From positions 62,001 through 126,000 of the forward strand of contig NZ_FRCH01000003.1 of assembly GCF_900142825.1 (NCBI RefSeq): DNA of 64,000 nucleotides, in the 5' to 3' direction. The DNA is from Rhodanobacter sp. OK091. GTDB lineage: Bacteria; Pseudomonadota; Gammaproteobacteria; Xanthomonadales; Rhodanobacteraceae. Below are positions 36,626 to 45,237 of this stretch, in pieces (position 1 is the stretch's first letter; every line of letters starts with the position of its first letter). The translations under genes and the position numbers were made by a program. The notes beneath the pieces were generated by a model. It was given only the letters and a program-made list of their open reading frames with translations, made no database searches and was not told the origin of the DNA.

Positions 36626-36660
36626 CCCCCTCTCCCTCTGGGAGAGGGTTGGGGTGAGGG
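36626..36660. repeat. REP-like CCCCTCTCCCTC/GGGAGAGGGTTGGGGTGAGGG
   Basis: Stem CCCTCTCCC/GGGAGAGGG with a two-to-four-base loop, then TTGGGGTGAGGG. This is the fullest form of the family in the window; it lies upstream of valS. Confidence 0.7.
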
Positions 36661-36717
36661 TTCGGGGCTTGCGGGATGCTGGCGCTGGTCATCGCCTCAG
36701 CCCAATCTCAACCCGAG

Positions 36718-37415
36718 GTAGGAGCGATTTCAGGCGCGATGGCTTTGCGCTTGAGGGTGGGTTTGAAGCGAAGAGCTTTCGTGCGCCTACGGCGCCCGAG
36801 TTACTTTCTCTTTGTGTGGCCAAAGAGAAAGCTAACCAAAGAGAAAGGCCACCCCGCTTGGCGCTTGCCGGGCTCCTGCCCGGCAAGTCCGTGAGCCGGG
36901 GCCGGGCTTTTCGACAGGGCTCCTGCCCTGACGAAAAGGAGTCGACCTCCTTGTCGACTCCCGCTGCGCGGCCTGTCGACCCCGTCTCACCGCCGCACAG
37001 GGGCCCCGAGTAGAGCGACGCGCCTCCTGCGCGTACTGTTCAGAAGAGCTAGAGCAACAGCCAGAGCGACGCTTCGCTTCGGCTTTTCACCGAGTGCGGG
37101 CCACGATGGCCCGCTGCTCTACCCGGGGCCCCTCTGAAGCGGCGGGTGGGTGGAGGAACAGCCCGCAGGGTGGCCGGCATGGATGCCGGCCAGTTTGGCG
37201 TCAGGGCAGGATGCCCTGTCGACAAACCCCGTAACCCACCCGCGGACCTTGCGGGCACGGATGCCCGCAAGGCGCGTAAGCGGGGTGTCGTTTTCTCTTG
37301 GTTACTTCTCTTTTGGACAAGCAAAAGAGAAGTAACTCGCCCTCCGCAGGAGGGTGAACGCTCTGCACTTAATCAACAAAACGAGCCAGGGCATCGCGAC
37401 TGAAGCCGCTCCCAT
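36718..37415. repeat. ~698-bp hairpin-chain element, copy 1, with inverted REP-like ends
   Basis: Intergenic element nearly identical to 46087-46775. Inverted ends: GTAGGAGCGATTTCAGGCGC (from 36718) and the complementary ACTGAAGCCGCTCCCAT (to 37415). Inside lie a series of perfect hairpins: 36804-36831 (11-bp stem), 36864-36887 (10 bp, loop TCCT), 36907-36938, 36938-36961 (9 bp), 37172-37191 (8 bp), 37202-37218 (7 bp, loop GGA), 37248-37271 (10 bp) and 37301-37336 (14 bp). The left and right halves are roughly reverse complements of each other, so the whole is one large imperfect palindrome. Its centre (37010-37122) is inverted relative to copy 2. No credible gene inside; the open frames are under ~110 codons and differ between strands. 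Confidence 0.85.
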
Positions 37416-37607
37416 GTCCCACCCGAGAGAAAACTCTGGCGCAGCGCCAGCCGGTGCCTAGATATCGAGAGGCATCAGCACCGCGATCAGCCCGCCGAGG
37501 CGGTCGCTGCGCTTTGGTGCTTCAAAACGATCACCACCACCGTGGCGGTGATCATGTAATTGCTGATGAACCAGGCCGTGGTGCCTCCCGCGAGTGGCGG
37601 GCGCGAG
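37416..37607. other. intergenic stretch, possible membrane-protein remnant
   Basis: On the minus strand one frame reads AWFISNYMITATVVVIVLKH (about 37515-37575), a plausible membrane segment. A second frame, after a shift, continues DRLGGLIAVLMPLDI to a stop near 37457. No start codon or full domain is seen. It could be the decayed tail of a small membrane protein, or chance. Confidence 0.25.
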
Positions 37608-38363
37608 TCAGCGGGCTGGCGCGGGAAGGCCTTGCAGGAAGGCGGTGAAGCTCGCCAGGTTGGCTTGCCAGCCGCCGGGATTGCGCGCAGCGACCAGGGT
37701 CGACGCGCCGTGTACGCCGATCTTGGGCTGGTAGTGCACGATGTTGGCGCCGTGAGCGTCGCGCAGCACCTCGGCGACGTCGCTGGCCTCGTTCGGATCG
37801 GTGGTGATGTAGAACGGCAGGGTCACCTTGGCGGCTGCCTGCTTGATCTGGTTCTTGTCGTCGAAGTATTCGCCCGGCGAGAAGCTGGCGATGGCGCTCA
37901 GGCCTTGCGGGTGTTTCGCGGCCAGCACGATCACCAGCGACGAGCTGTAGGAACTGCCCACCGCGACGATGCGCGCGTAGTGCTGCGCGCGGGCCCAGGC
38001 GAGGGCGGCTTCGAGATCGGGCAGCGCGGCCACGTAATCCGCCGACGAGCCGAGCTTCGCCACAGTTTCGTTGTGGCCGCCGAACAGGTCGCCACCGGAG
38101 CGCTGGTCGATCGCGAGGGTGTCGAAGCCCAGCTTCTGCAGCGCCGGCACTACGCTGTCGTACTCGTGCCGATTCGCATGGGCCTGGTGGAACAGCAGGG
38201 CGATGCTGCGGCCGTGCGGCTGCGCCTGGCTGAGCGTGCCGTAGACAGCCACGCCGTCGCTGGTGTGCAAGGTCAGTGGTTCGCCGGCCAGCGCGAGAGC
38301 AGGCAGGCACAGCAGGATCAGACAGGTCCAGCGGATCAGGCGGGCAGGGGACATGACGTGCAT
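37608..38363 (-). CDS. exported alpha/beta hydrolase (dienelactone-hydrolase-like)
   Basis: Encodes 251 residues from the ATG at 38363, which has GAGGAG 7 bp upstream; the longer open frame would overlap hemE. A signal peptide (LIRWTCLILLCLPALALA) predicts export. The hydrolase fold is supported by LLFHQAHANRHEYD (oxyanion loop) and the nucleophile elbow GSSYSSS; this departs from the usual GxSxG by having Ser for the last Gly. An acidic residue in ITTDPNE and a histidine in GVHGAST are likely triad members. The substrate is unknown. Confidence 0.82.
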   Translation of the reverse strand: MHVMSPARLIRWTCLILLCLPALALAGEPLTLHTSDGVAVYGTLSQAQPHGRSIALLFHQAHANRHEYDSVVPALQKLGFDTLAIDQRSGGDLFGGHNETVAKLGSSADYVAALPDLEAALAWARAQHYARIVAVGSSYSSSLVIVLAAKHPQGLSAIASFSPGEYFDDKNQIKQAAAKVTLPFYITTDPNEASDVAEVLRDAHGANIVHYQPKIGVHGASTLVAARNPGGWQANLASFTAFLQGLPAPAR

Positions 38364-38439
38364 GGCGGGGCTCCTCGGGGATACCCGGCGCAGGCTACGT
38401 GAGGCGTCCGGCAAAGGCCAGCGACGGCGGTGCAGCGGC

Positions 38440-39507
38440 TCAGCGCGAGCGCAACTCGCGGCCGTAGCCGTGCACCTCGTCGACCAGCACTTTGACATGC
38501 GCGGGATCGACTTCCGGCGTGATGCCGTGGCCGAGGTTGAACACGTGGCCGGGGTGATTGCCGTAGCTGTCCAGCACGGCGCGGACTTCGCGGCGGATCA
38601 CGTCGGGATGGGCGCGCATCACCGCGGGATCGAGGTTGCCTTGCAGGGCGACCTTGCCGGCGACCACGCGACGGGCATCGGCAAGATCCATGGTCCAGTC
38701 GACGCCGAGCGCGCTGCAGCCGGTGTCGGCCATGTCGGCGAGGTGCTGGCCGGCGCCTTTGGAAAACAGGGTCACCGGGAGATCGCGGGCGTATGGGTCG
38801 GCCTTCAGTGCGGCGACGATCTGCGCCATGTAGCGCAGCGAGAACTCGCGGAACGGGGCGGGTCCGAGCAGGCCGCCCCAGGTGTCGAAGATCATCAGCG
38901 CCTGCGCGCCGGCGGCGGCCTGGGCGATCAGGTAGGCGGCGACGGCGCGCGCCAGAGTATCGAGCAACTTGTGAGCGAGCTTCGGTTCGTTCCAGCACAT
39001 CGCCTTGAGCGTGGCGAAATCCTTCGAGCCCTGGCCTTCGACCATGTAGCAGGCCAGCGTCCACGGGCTGCCGGAGAACCCGATCAGCGGCACGCGGCCA
39101 TGCAGTTCCTGGCGAATCAGCCGCACGGCGTCCATCACGTAGCGCAGCTCGCCGTCCATGTCGGGTACGGCGAGCCTGGCGATGTCGGCAGCCGTGCGCA
39201 CCGGATGCGCGAACTGCGGGCCCTCGCCCTGGGCGAACGAGAGGCCCAGACCCATCGCGTCGGGAATGGTGAGGATGTCGGAAAACAGGATCGCCGCATC
39301 GAGTTCGAAGCGTTCCAGCGGCTGCAAGGTCACCTCGCAGGCGTACTCGGGGTTCTGCGCCAGGCCCATGAAGCTGCCGGCGCGCTCGCGGGTGGCTCGA
39401 TATTCGGGCAGGTAGCGGCCGGCCTGGCGCATCACCCACACGGGCGTGGTGTCGGTGGGCTCCCGGCGCAGCGCGCGCAGGAAGCGGTCGTTCTTCAATT
39501 CGGTCAT
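38440..39507 (-). CDS. hemE: uroporphyrinogen decarboxylase
   Basis: Encodes 355 residues from [13 protein letters not shown]; the open frame extends 12 codons upstream, but this start matches the normal family length (~354). It converts uroporphyrinogen III to coproporphyrinogen III in haem synthesis. Signatures: [16 protein letters not shown] near the N-terminus and the catalytic-aspartate region [16 protein letters not shown]. The C-terminus [14 protein letters not shown] is also typical. The WGR-protein gene starts upstream with a 1-bp gap. Confidence 0.96.
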   Translation of the reverse strand: MTELKNDRFLRALRREPTDTTPVWVMRQAGRYLPEYRATRERAGSFMGLAQNPEYACEVTLQPLERFELDAAILFSDILTIPDAMGLGLSFAQGEGPQFAHPVRTAADIARLAVPDMDGELRYVMDAVRLIRQELHGRVPLIGFSGSPWTLACYMVEGQGSKDFATLKAMCWNEPKLAHKLLDTLARAVAAYLIAQAAAGAQALMIFDTWGGLLGPAPFREFSLRYMAQIVAALKADPYARDLPVTLFSKGAGQHLADMADTGCSALGVDWTMDLADARRVVAGKVALQGNLDPAVMRAHPDVIRREVRAVLDSYGNHPGHVFNLGHGITPEVDPAHVKVLVDEVHGYGRELRSR

Positions 39508-39508
39508 T

Positions 39509-39769
39509 TCAACGTCCGTAAGGGCCTTCGAGGCCCTGGGCAAACATCAGGCGAAACCCGCGCTTGAGCTGGGCATCGCGCGCTTTCTCGAACGCACTGA
39601 CCGCCTCGTCGCGCTCCAGGAACTGCTCGCGCTTCATCGTGGCGCGACCGCCCTGGGTGCCGGATTCGCGGTACAGCGTCCAGCCGCCCAGCAGATCCTG
39701 CTCCAGCGTGATCTGGACGTAGCGTGGTGCCTCGGCGCTGCCTGGCACGGTTTGCAGATAGAGGCGCAT
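39509..39769 (-). CDS. WGR domain-containing protein
   Basis: Encodes 86 residues from the ATG at 39769 ([20 protein letters not shown]). The whole protein is a single WGR domain: [25 protein letters not shown], here with W and G of the core motif and an aromatic/basic pattern. WGR domains occur in PARPs and bacterial MolR-like proteins and may bind nucleic acid; as a stand-alone protein its role is unknown. It is 1 bp upstream of hemE and likely co-transcribed. Confidence 0.8.
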   Translation of the reverse strand: MRLYLQTVPGSAEAPRYVQITLEQDLLGGWTLYRESGTQGGRATMKREQFLERDEAVSAFEKARDAQLKRGFRLMFAQGLEGPYGR

Positions 39770-39871
39770 GGATTCCGGGTGGACTGTGCGGCACGCCGCA
39801 AACCCAGTCATTCTAGAAGGCTGGCGGCCCGGTAGCGAGGGCGCTGACGTCGCAGGTGTGACGCGACCGCT

Positions 39872-40972
39872 TCAAGGCGGGCTCGTGGCCGCCTGCAGTG
39901 TCGCCAATACATCGGCTTCGGCAACCCCGCCGACAATCTCGGCGCGACCGATGCCGCGCCACAGGATCAGCCGCAGCACGCCGGCGGTGTTTTTCTTGTC
40001 CAGCCGCATCAGCGCCAGCAGTTGCTGCGCCTCCATGCCAGGTGGAATCGTCGTGGGCAGGTCGAGCTTCTCCAGCAATTTCCGCAGTCGCGCGGTATCG
40101 GCACTGCCGCTCATGCCGAGGCGTTCGGACAACTGCGCAGCCAGCAACATGCCGATCGCGACGCCTTCGCCGTGCAGCAAGGTCGTGTAGTGGCCGGCGG
40201 TTTCCAGTGCGTGGCCGAAGGTATGGCCGAGGTTGAGCAGGGCACGCTCGCCTTGTTCAGTCTCGTCGCGGGCGACCACGCCGGCCTTGTAACGCACCTT
40301 GCGCGCGATCGCCTCCAGCACAGCGGCGGAGTCGCGTGCGGCGAGCGCATCGGCGTGCTGCTCCAGCCACGCGAAAAACGGTTCGTCGCCGATCGCCGCA
40401 CCTTTGATCACTTCGGCGAGGCCGGCGCGGTATTCGCGCTCGGGCAGGGTAGCCAGCGTGTCGATATCGGCGATCACCGCGCGCGGCTGATGAAACGCAC
40501 CGGCCAGATTCTTGCCCACCGGCAGGTTGACGCCGGTCTTGCCGCCGACCGAGGAGTCGACCATGGCCAGCAAGGTGGTCGGCATCTGGATGAAGTCGAT
40601 GCCGCGCATCCAGCACGCCGCGCTGAAACCGGCCAGGTCGCCGACCACGCCGCCGCCGAGTGCAATCACGCAGGCGTCGCGGGTGGCACCCAGCTGGCCC
40701 AGCGCTTCCAGCGCGCGGCCGACATTGGCGAAGCTCTTGTGTGCTTCCCCGTCATCGAGCAGGAACGACGACCACTTCAGGCCGTGCAGTCCCTGTTCGA
40801 TGCGCGGCAGGTATAGCGGCGCCACCGTGGTATTGCTGATCACCAGCGCGTGCCGGCCGCGCAGCATGGCGCGCCAACGGGCATGCTCGGTGAGCACGCC
40901 GCTGCCGATCCACACAGGATAGCTACGCTGGCCCAGCGCGACGGTGATGGTCTGGGGTGCGGGGTTGTTCAT
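39872..40972 (-). CDS. aroB: 3-dehydroquinate synthase
   Basis: Encodes 366 residues from the ATG at 40972 ([18 protein letters not shown]). The much longer open frame covers aroK out of frame and is rejected. NAD- and zinc-dependent second step of the shikimate pathway. Seen: the NAD-binding [14 protein letters not shown], metal-ligand region [13 protein letters not shown] and [12 protein letters not shown] (zinc histidines). Overlaps the upstream aroK by 4 bp (ATGA), the usual aroK-aroB order. Confidence 0.96.
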   Translation of the reverse strand: MNNPAPQTITVALGQRSYPVWIGSGVLTEHARWRAMLRGRHALVISNTTVAPLYLPRIEQGLHGLKWSSFLLDDGEAHKSFANVGRALEALGQLGATRDACVIALGGGVVGDLAGFSAACWMRGIDFIQMPTTLLAMVDSSVGGKTGVNLPVGKNLAGAFHQPRAVIADIDTLATLPEREYRAGLAEVIKGAAIGDEPFFAWLEQHADALAARDSAAVLEAIARKVRYKAGVVARDETEQGERALLNLGHTFGHALETAGHYTTLLHGEGVAIGMLLAAQLSERLGMSGSADTARLRKLLEKLDLPTTIPPGMEAQQLLALMRLDKKNTAGVLRLILWRGIGRAEIVGGVAEADVLATLQAATSPP

Positions 40973-41526
40973 GCTTTCTGCCGGGGCCATGCAGTGGATG
41001 GGCGTTGCCAGTGATGATCGATCAGTGCGATGCAGCGTTCGCTGGCGGCGGCGACGCTGCCGTGTTGGCCGGGCACGGCGAGGTCGGCGAGCCCGCGATA
41101 GATCGGCTCGCGGGTCTGCGCCATCGCCAGCAGCCGCTCGTGTCGGTTCGGCACGGCCAGCAGCGGGCGGTGGTGGTCGCGTTCCAGTCGTTCCAGTTGC
41201 TGCTCGACAGTAGTCTGCAGCCATACCACGTAGCCCCGTTCGCCGAGGTAGCTCCGATTCTGCTCGGCCAGCACGGCGCCCGCACCGGTGGCCAGCAGCA
41301 CGCCCTGGCGTTGGCTGCATTCGTCGAGCAAGGCAGTTTCGCGCTGGCGGAAGCCGGCTTCGCCCTCGATCTCGAACACGGTGCTCACGTCCACGCCGCA
41401 ATGGCGCTCGATCTCCTGATCGAGATCGACGAACGGCAGTCCATAATGCACGGCGAGCCGGCGCCCGATCGACGTCTTGCCGGCGCCGGTGGGGCCGATG
41501 ATGAACAGGTTGCACGACGGATTCAT
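40969..41526 (-). CDS. aroK: shikimate kinase
   Basis: Encodes 185 residues from the ATG at 41526. P-loop GPTGAGKTS at 11-19, the DLD substrate-binding acidic motif (VDLDQEIE), the GF(R)xxE motif FRQRETALL and the lid arginine region [18 protein letters not shown]. It phosphorylates shikimate at O3 in the shikimate pathway. Overlaps aroB by 4 bp; the divergent epimerase gene begins 32 bp away. Confidence 0.95.
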   Translation of the reverse strand: MNPSCNLFIIGPTGAGKTSIGRRLAVHYGLPFVDLDQEIERHCGVDVSTVFEIEGEAGFRQRETALLDECSQRQGVLLATGAGAVLAEQNRSYLGERGYVVWLQTTVEQQLERLERDHHRPLLAVPNRHERLLAMAQTREPIYRGLADLAVPGQHGSVAAASERCIALIDHHWQRPSTAWPRQKA

Positions 41527-41558
41527 GGACAAATGCTAACAGGGCAGCTGCGAGGACT

Positions 41559-42395
41559 GTGGTGAGCGAACGGGTATTGCTGGCCGGTTGTGGCGACCTT
41601 GGCCTGCGCGTGGCACAGCGCCTGCTGGCGCGTGGCGATGAAGTGTGGGCGCTGCGGCGCCAGCAGCCGATGCACGATGGCGACGGCATCCACTGGTTGC
41701 GCGGTGATCTGACCCTGCCGGAAACCCTGCGCGGATGGCCGCCGGATATCACCCAGCTGGTCTATCTGCCGACGCCGGACCGGCGCGATGCCGCCGCCTA
41801 TCGCGCGACTTTCGTGGACGGCTTGCGCCATCTGCTTGACGCGCTGGGGCATGACCGCTTGCAGCGCGTGCTGTTGGTTTCTTCCAGCGCGGTTTATGGC
41901 GAACATGGCGGCGACTGGGTGGATGAAGACACGCCGCCGGCACCGCCGGGATTCAATGGCGAAGTACTGCTGGAGGCGGAGCGGTGGCTGGCCGCGCAAT
42001 CACCGGTTTCGATCGTGTTGCGGCTGGCCGGGCTGTACGGTCCCGGACGCATGCAATGGCTGGAACGTCTGCGCGCCGGGCAGGTCGTGGCACCGCGTAC
42101 GCTGCCGCACTGGGCCAATCGCATTCATGTCGACGATGCCGCAGCGGCGGTCGTGCACCTGCTGCAGCTGGACGATCCGTTGCCGCTGTATCTTGGCGTG
42201 GACAACACGCCGCTGCCGCTCGATGTGTTGTACGACCATCTGGCCGGCCTGATCGGCGCGCGACCGGCCGACGACGGCCCGGCTCCGGTCGGTGTCGGTA
42301 GCAAGCGGCTCAGCAACGCGCGCCTGCGCGCCAGCGGCTTCGTGCCGCAATGGCCGGATGCGCGCGATGGTTACGCTGCCTTGTTCGATCAGTGA
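41559..42395 (+). CDS. NAD(P)-dependent epimerase/SDR-family oxidoreductase (YeeZ-like)
   Basis: Encodes 278 residues. GTG codons at 41559 and 41562 are both possible starts, with GAGGA just upstream. The Rossmann motif is the altered [17 protein letters not shown] (GxGxxG form), as in E. coli YeeZ-type atypical SDRs. [13 protein letters not shown] supplies the catalytic Ser/Tyr pattern, though the usual YxxxK lysine is not obvious. Substrate unknown. Divergent from aroK. Confidence 0.82.
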   Translation: MVSERVLLAGCGDLGLRVAQRLLARGDEVWALRRQQPMHDGDGIHWLRGDLTLPETLRGWPPDITQLVYLPTPDRRDAAAYRATFVDGLRHLLDALGHDRLQRVLLVSSSAVYGEHGGDWVDEDTPPAPPGFNGEVLLEAERWLAAQSPVSIVLRLAGLYGPGRMQWLERLRAGQVVAPRTLPHWANRIHVDDAAAAVVHLLQLDDPLPLYLGVDNTPLPLDVLYDHLAGLIGARPADDGPAPVGVGSKRLSNARLRASGFVPQWPDARDGYAALFDQ

Positions 42396-42426
42396 AACAC
42401 CCACTCACTCACCAGGGAGAACCCGC

Positions 42427-42771
42427 ATGGCCAACACTGTTCCTCATCACCAGGTCAGCACCAGCAACGAGATTCCCGGCTACCGCATCGTGCGTTCGCT
42501 GGGCATCGTGCGAGGTATCACGGTGCGCTCGCGTAGCGTGGTCGGCAATCTCGGTGCGGCTCTGCAGACGATCGTCGGCGGCAATATCTCGATCTATACC
42601 GAGTTGTGCGAGAAGGCGCGCGAGGAGGCCTTCGAGCTGATGCTGCAGCACGCAGGCGCGATGGGTGCGAACGGCGTGGTGGCGATGCGCTACGACGCCA
42701 ACGACGTGGCCCAGGGCGTCACCGAAGTGCTGGCTTACGGTACGGCAGTGCAAGTGGAAGCGTCAACATGA
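42427..42771 (+). CDS. YbjQ family (DUF74) protein
   Basis: Encodes 114 residues from the ATG at 42427, with AGGGAGA upstream. It matches the YbjQ/heavy-metal-binding domain family throughout: [23 protein letters not shown](E)[20 protein letters not shown]. Family members form pentamers; their function is not established. Followed by the dodecin gene on the same strand. Confidence 0.9.
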   Translation: MANTVPHHQVSTSNEIPGYRIVRSLGIVRGITVRSRSVVGNLGAALQTIVGGNISIYTELCEKAREEAFELMLQHAGAMGANGVVAMRYDANDVAQGVTEVLAYGTAVQVEAST

Positions 42772-42882
42772 TGTGATGACGCGGTGCGGCTTGTTGCGGC
42801 CGACGGCTGCGGCGCAGACTCGGGCTTCAGGACCGGGGAAGCGCAACGTGCCGCTCGCACGATCGAATGGGAGATTGACGCC

Positions 42883-43086
42883 ATGTCGGTAGCCAAGGTC
42901 ATCGAAATCAATGCTTCGTCCGCCAAGGGTGTGGAAGATGCCGTGCAGCACGGCTTGCGCAAGGCGGCGGAGTCGGTGAAGAACATCAAGGGCGCCTGGG
43001 TCAACGAGATCAAGGCGGTCACGAAGGACGACGGCACCGTGACCGAGTGGCGCGTCAACATGAAGGTGAACTTCATCGTCGAGTGA
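42883..43086 (+). CDS. dodecin (flavin-binding protein)
   Basis: Encodes 67 residues from the ATG at 42883, preceded by GGGAGA. A complete dodecin: VAKVIEINASSAKGVEDAV, then a helix and GAWVNEIKAV with the tryptophan that stacks on the flavin isoalloxazine ring, then VTEWRVNMKVNFIVE. Dodecins assemble as hollow dodecamers that store or buffer flavins. Confidence 0.93.
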   Translation: MSVAKVIEINASSAKGVEDAVQHGLRKAAESVKNIKGAWVNEIKAVTKDDGTVTEWRVNMKVNFIVE

Positions 43087-43142
43087 GCAGGCAGCGGCGG
43101 GGGCTTCGGAGTGCTCCCGCTTTCCCGTTCCGTTGCCCGAAT

Positions 43143-43976
43143 TCAGCCGTGACTGAGGCCGGTCACGTGACGATCGTCGTCATATTCCACACAGGTGTCG
43201 GCCAGTGCCGGCAAGGTGGCCAGCGCGTGTCGGCTGAGCCGCTCGAAGTGGGCCAGAAAGCGCTCCATCGCCGTCTCGTCCATCGCCAGTGGCGCATGTC
43301 GCGCCAGCAGATCCTGTTCCTGCTCGCCACGCCAGCGGCGCACGATCTCCCAGCTCGGCGCCTGCAACACAATCAGCGCGTCGAACTTGCGCCATAGCGG
43401 CTGGTAGCCGCGCAACTGTTTGTTGACCCAGTGCCGCCAGCTGCCGTCCGGGTCTTCCTTGCGTTCCAGTTCGTTGATTGGTCTGGCCAGTGCGGCCTGC
43501 AGCTGCGGGCGGATACCCAGCGCCCAGCCTTCCACGATCACCAGCCTCGGCGGCCGTGTGGTTCGCGGCCAGCGCGACGGTGAAAAGCGCGTGTCGCGAC
43601 CCTTGTCGAAGCGAGGATGCGTCACCGGCAGCTTGTCCGAGGCGTACGGCAATGCGGCCAGTACCGACATCAATAGTTCGATCTCATGGGTGCCCGGCAC
43701 GCCGCGGCTGCGCAACAAGGGATGTACGTCGCGCGCCAGCGCTTCACGGTCGCTGCGGGCGTAATAGAAATCGTCCAGCGAGAGTACCTCGGTGGCCCAG
43801 CCGCGGGCCTCGGCCTGGGCTTTCATCACCCGCGCCAGCGTGCTCTTGCCGCTGCCCTGCAGTCCGGACAGTCCCAGGATGTACGGGCGCCGCGAGCGGG
43901 CGATGCGCCCCGCGTACTGGTCGAGCAGATGGCCGGCGAGGGCTTCGTTCTGCATGTCTGCGTGAGACATCTTCAT
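43143..43976 (-). CDS. P-loop kinase, D-glycerate 3-kinase-like
   Basis: Encodes 277 residues from 43976; an ATG at 43970 is equally possible. Walker A SGLQGSGKST (about 36-45), an acidic LSLDDFYY motif, and a long insertion with HPRFDKGRDTRF, as in the plant-type glycerate kinase / phosphoribulokinase-like family. Such enzymes phosphorylate D-glycerate at C3. Close relatives in gammaproteobacteria are often annotated only as 'kinase', so the substrate is likely but not certain. Confidence 0.8.
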   Translation of the reverse strand: MKMSHADMQNEALAGHLLDQYAGRIARSRRPYILGLSGLQGSGKSTLARVMKAQAEARGWATEVLSLDDFYYARSDREALARDVHPLLRSRGVPGTHEIELLMSVLAALPYASDKLPVTHPRFDKGRDTRFSPSRWPRTTRPPRLVIVEGWALGIRPQLQAALARPINELERKEDPDGSWRHWVNKQLRGYQPLWRKFDALIVLQAPSWEIVRRWRGEQEQDLLARHAPLAMDETAMERFLAHFERLSRHALATLPALADTCVEYDDDRHVTGLSHG

Positions 43977-44208
43977 CCGCGGGCTACCCCGGTTCCGGGA
44001 GGTATTTCGGCTGCGGGAAGATAGCGGTGGCGGTGTGTCCCGCCAACCGACGCGCAGCGACCGTCTTCACATTTCACGGCGGAAAATGATGCCGCCCGCC
44101 GTGCGGAAGTGGTACTGGATGAATGGGGCATTGCACTATCATCGGTCAGATTCATTTGCGCCATGATGGCGCGTGTCAGCCACGATGCAAAAGGAAAGTT
44201 TCAACATC

Positions 44209-44796
44209 ATGCTCAAACCCGAGATTCTGGACACCTTCCTGCGGTTGCTGGACGAGGCCAAGGCCAGCGGCGATCGCGATCCGACGGCGATGAGCGTGGC
44301 CACCGTCGACGGCTCCGGCCGCGTCGCGTCGCGCATCGTGCTGCTCAAGGGTGCCGACGAGCGCGGCTTCCGCTTCTACACCAACTACCAGAGCGACAAG
44401 GGCGATCAGATCGAGGTTCACCCGCAGGTCGCGTTGTGTTTCCACTGGAAGCAGCTGCGCGATGGAGTCCAGGTGCGCGTGGAGGGTGTCGCACGCAAGC
44501 TGCAGGACGAGGAATCGGACACGTACTTCGCCAGCCGTCCGCGCCAGAGCCAGATCGGCGCGTGGGCGTCGCTGCAATCGCAGACGCTGCCCGATCGGGA
44601 GGCGTTCGAGCAGCGGGTGGCACGCTACGAGCAGCAGTTCGATGGCCGCGAGGTGACTCGGCCACCGCATTGGGGTGGCTACGTGGTCGAAGCGGACATG
44701 CTGGAGTTCTGGTACGGCGCCGAGTTCCGCCTGCACGAACGGGTGCGCTGGGATCGCCACGGCCAGACCTGGACCAGCCGGCTGCTGTATCCGTGA
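44209..44796 (+). CDS. pdxH: pyridoxamine 5'-phosphate oxidase
   Basis: Encodes 195 residues from the ATG at 44209 (MLKPEILDTFLRLL), chosen for AAGGAAA upstream; in-frame ATG 44185 and GTG 44173 give longer forms. FMN-dependent final step of pyridoxal 5'-phosphate synthesis. Signatures: DPTAMSVATVD, RIVLLKGADERGFRFYTNYQ (FMN phosphate site), SRPRQSQIGAWAS and the C-terminal EFWYGAEFRLHERV. The N-terminal arm of E. coli PdxH is missing, as is common. The stop overlaps the next start as GTGA. Confidence 0.94.
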   Translation: MLKPEILDTFLRLLDEAKASGDRDPTAMSVATVDGSGRVASRIVLLKGADERGFRFYTNYQSDKGDQIEVHPQVALCFHWKQLRDGVQVRVEGVARKLQDEESDTYFASRPRQSQIGAWASLQSQTLPDREAFEQRVARYEQQFDGREVTRPPHWGGYVVEADMLEFWYGAEFRLHERVRWDRHGQTWTSRLLYP

Positions 44797-45233
44797 CCAG
44801 GCCGCTGCCCGCGGAGCATGTGGCGCAGGGCGGCTTCGCCGTGCACACGCGCGGCCGCGGCTTCAGCGACATCACGGCGCAGGTGGCCGACGCGGTGGCG
44901 AGCAGCCACGTGCAGACCGGTATCGCGAACGTCTTCACCGCGCATACCAGCTGCTCGCTGCTGCTTGGCGAGAACGCCGACCCCCACGTGCGCGACGACC
45001 TCGAGCGCTGGTTTGCGCGCGCGGTCCCCGATGGCGATCCCATCTTCGAACACGATGCGGAGGGCCCCGACGACATGCCGGCGCATGTCCGTTCGATCCT
45101 CACCGGCGTCAGCCTCACGGTACCCGTCCACGCCGGCAAGTTGCTGCTGGGCACGTGGCAGGGCGTCTACCTGTGGGAGCATCGTCTCGATCCGCACCAG
45201 CGCAAGGTCACGGTGACCGTGCTGGGGCATTGA
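44793..45233 (+). CDS. YjbQ family protein (secondary thiamine-phosphate synthase-like)
   Basis: Encodes 146 residues from a GTG at 44793 that overlaps the pdxH stop (GTGA). UPF0047/YjbQ domain: TRGRGFSDITAQV, NVFTAHTSCSLLLGENAD (with the conserved His and Ser-Cys), SILTGVSLTVPVHAGKLLLG and the terminal WQGVYLWEHR. E. coli YjbQ has weak thiamine-phosphate synthase activity, but its physiological role is unsettled. Coupling with pdxH hints at a vitamin-cofactor theme. A BtuF-like gene starts 4 bp downstream. Confidence 0.88.
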   Translation: MTRPLPAEHVAQGGFAVHTRGRGFSDITAQVADAVASSHVQTGIANVFTAHTSCSLLLGENADPHVRDDLERWFARAVPDGDPIFEHDAEGPDDMPAHVRSILTGVSLTVPVHAGKLLLGTWQGVYLWEHRLDPHQRKVTVTVLGH

Positions 45234-45237
45234 GCGC

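Noticed and set aside
37049-37403. Small open frames inside the two large repeat elements (also 46034-46694)
   Set aside because: They exist on both strands, change sequence wherever the stems co-vary, and encode low-complexity Arg/Pro/Ser peptides. The constraint seen is on pairing, not on codons.
40973-41752. 260-codon upstream extension of the aroB open frame
   Set aside because: It is the shadow of aroK; AroB begins at [11 protein letters not shown], which gives normal length.
42784-42882. 33-codon N-terminal extension of dodecin
   Set aside because: Dodecins are about 67-70 residues, and the ATG at 42883 has GGGAGA at the right distance.
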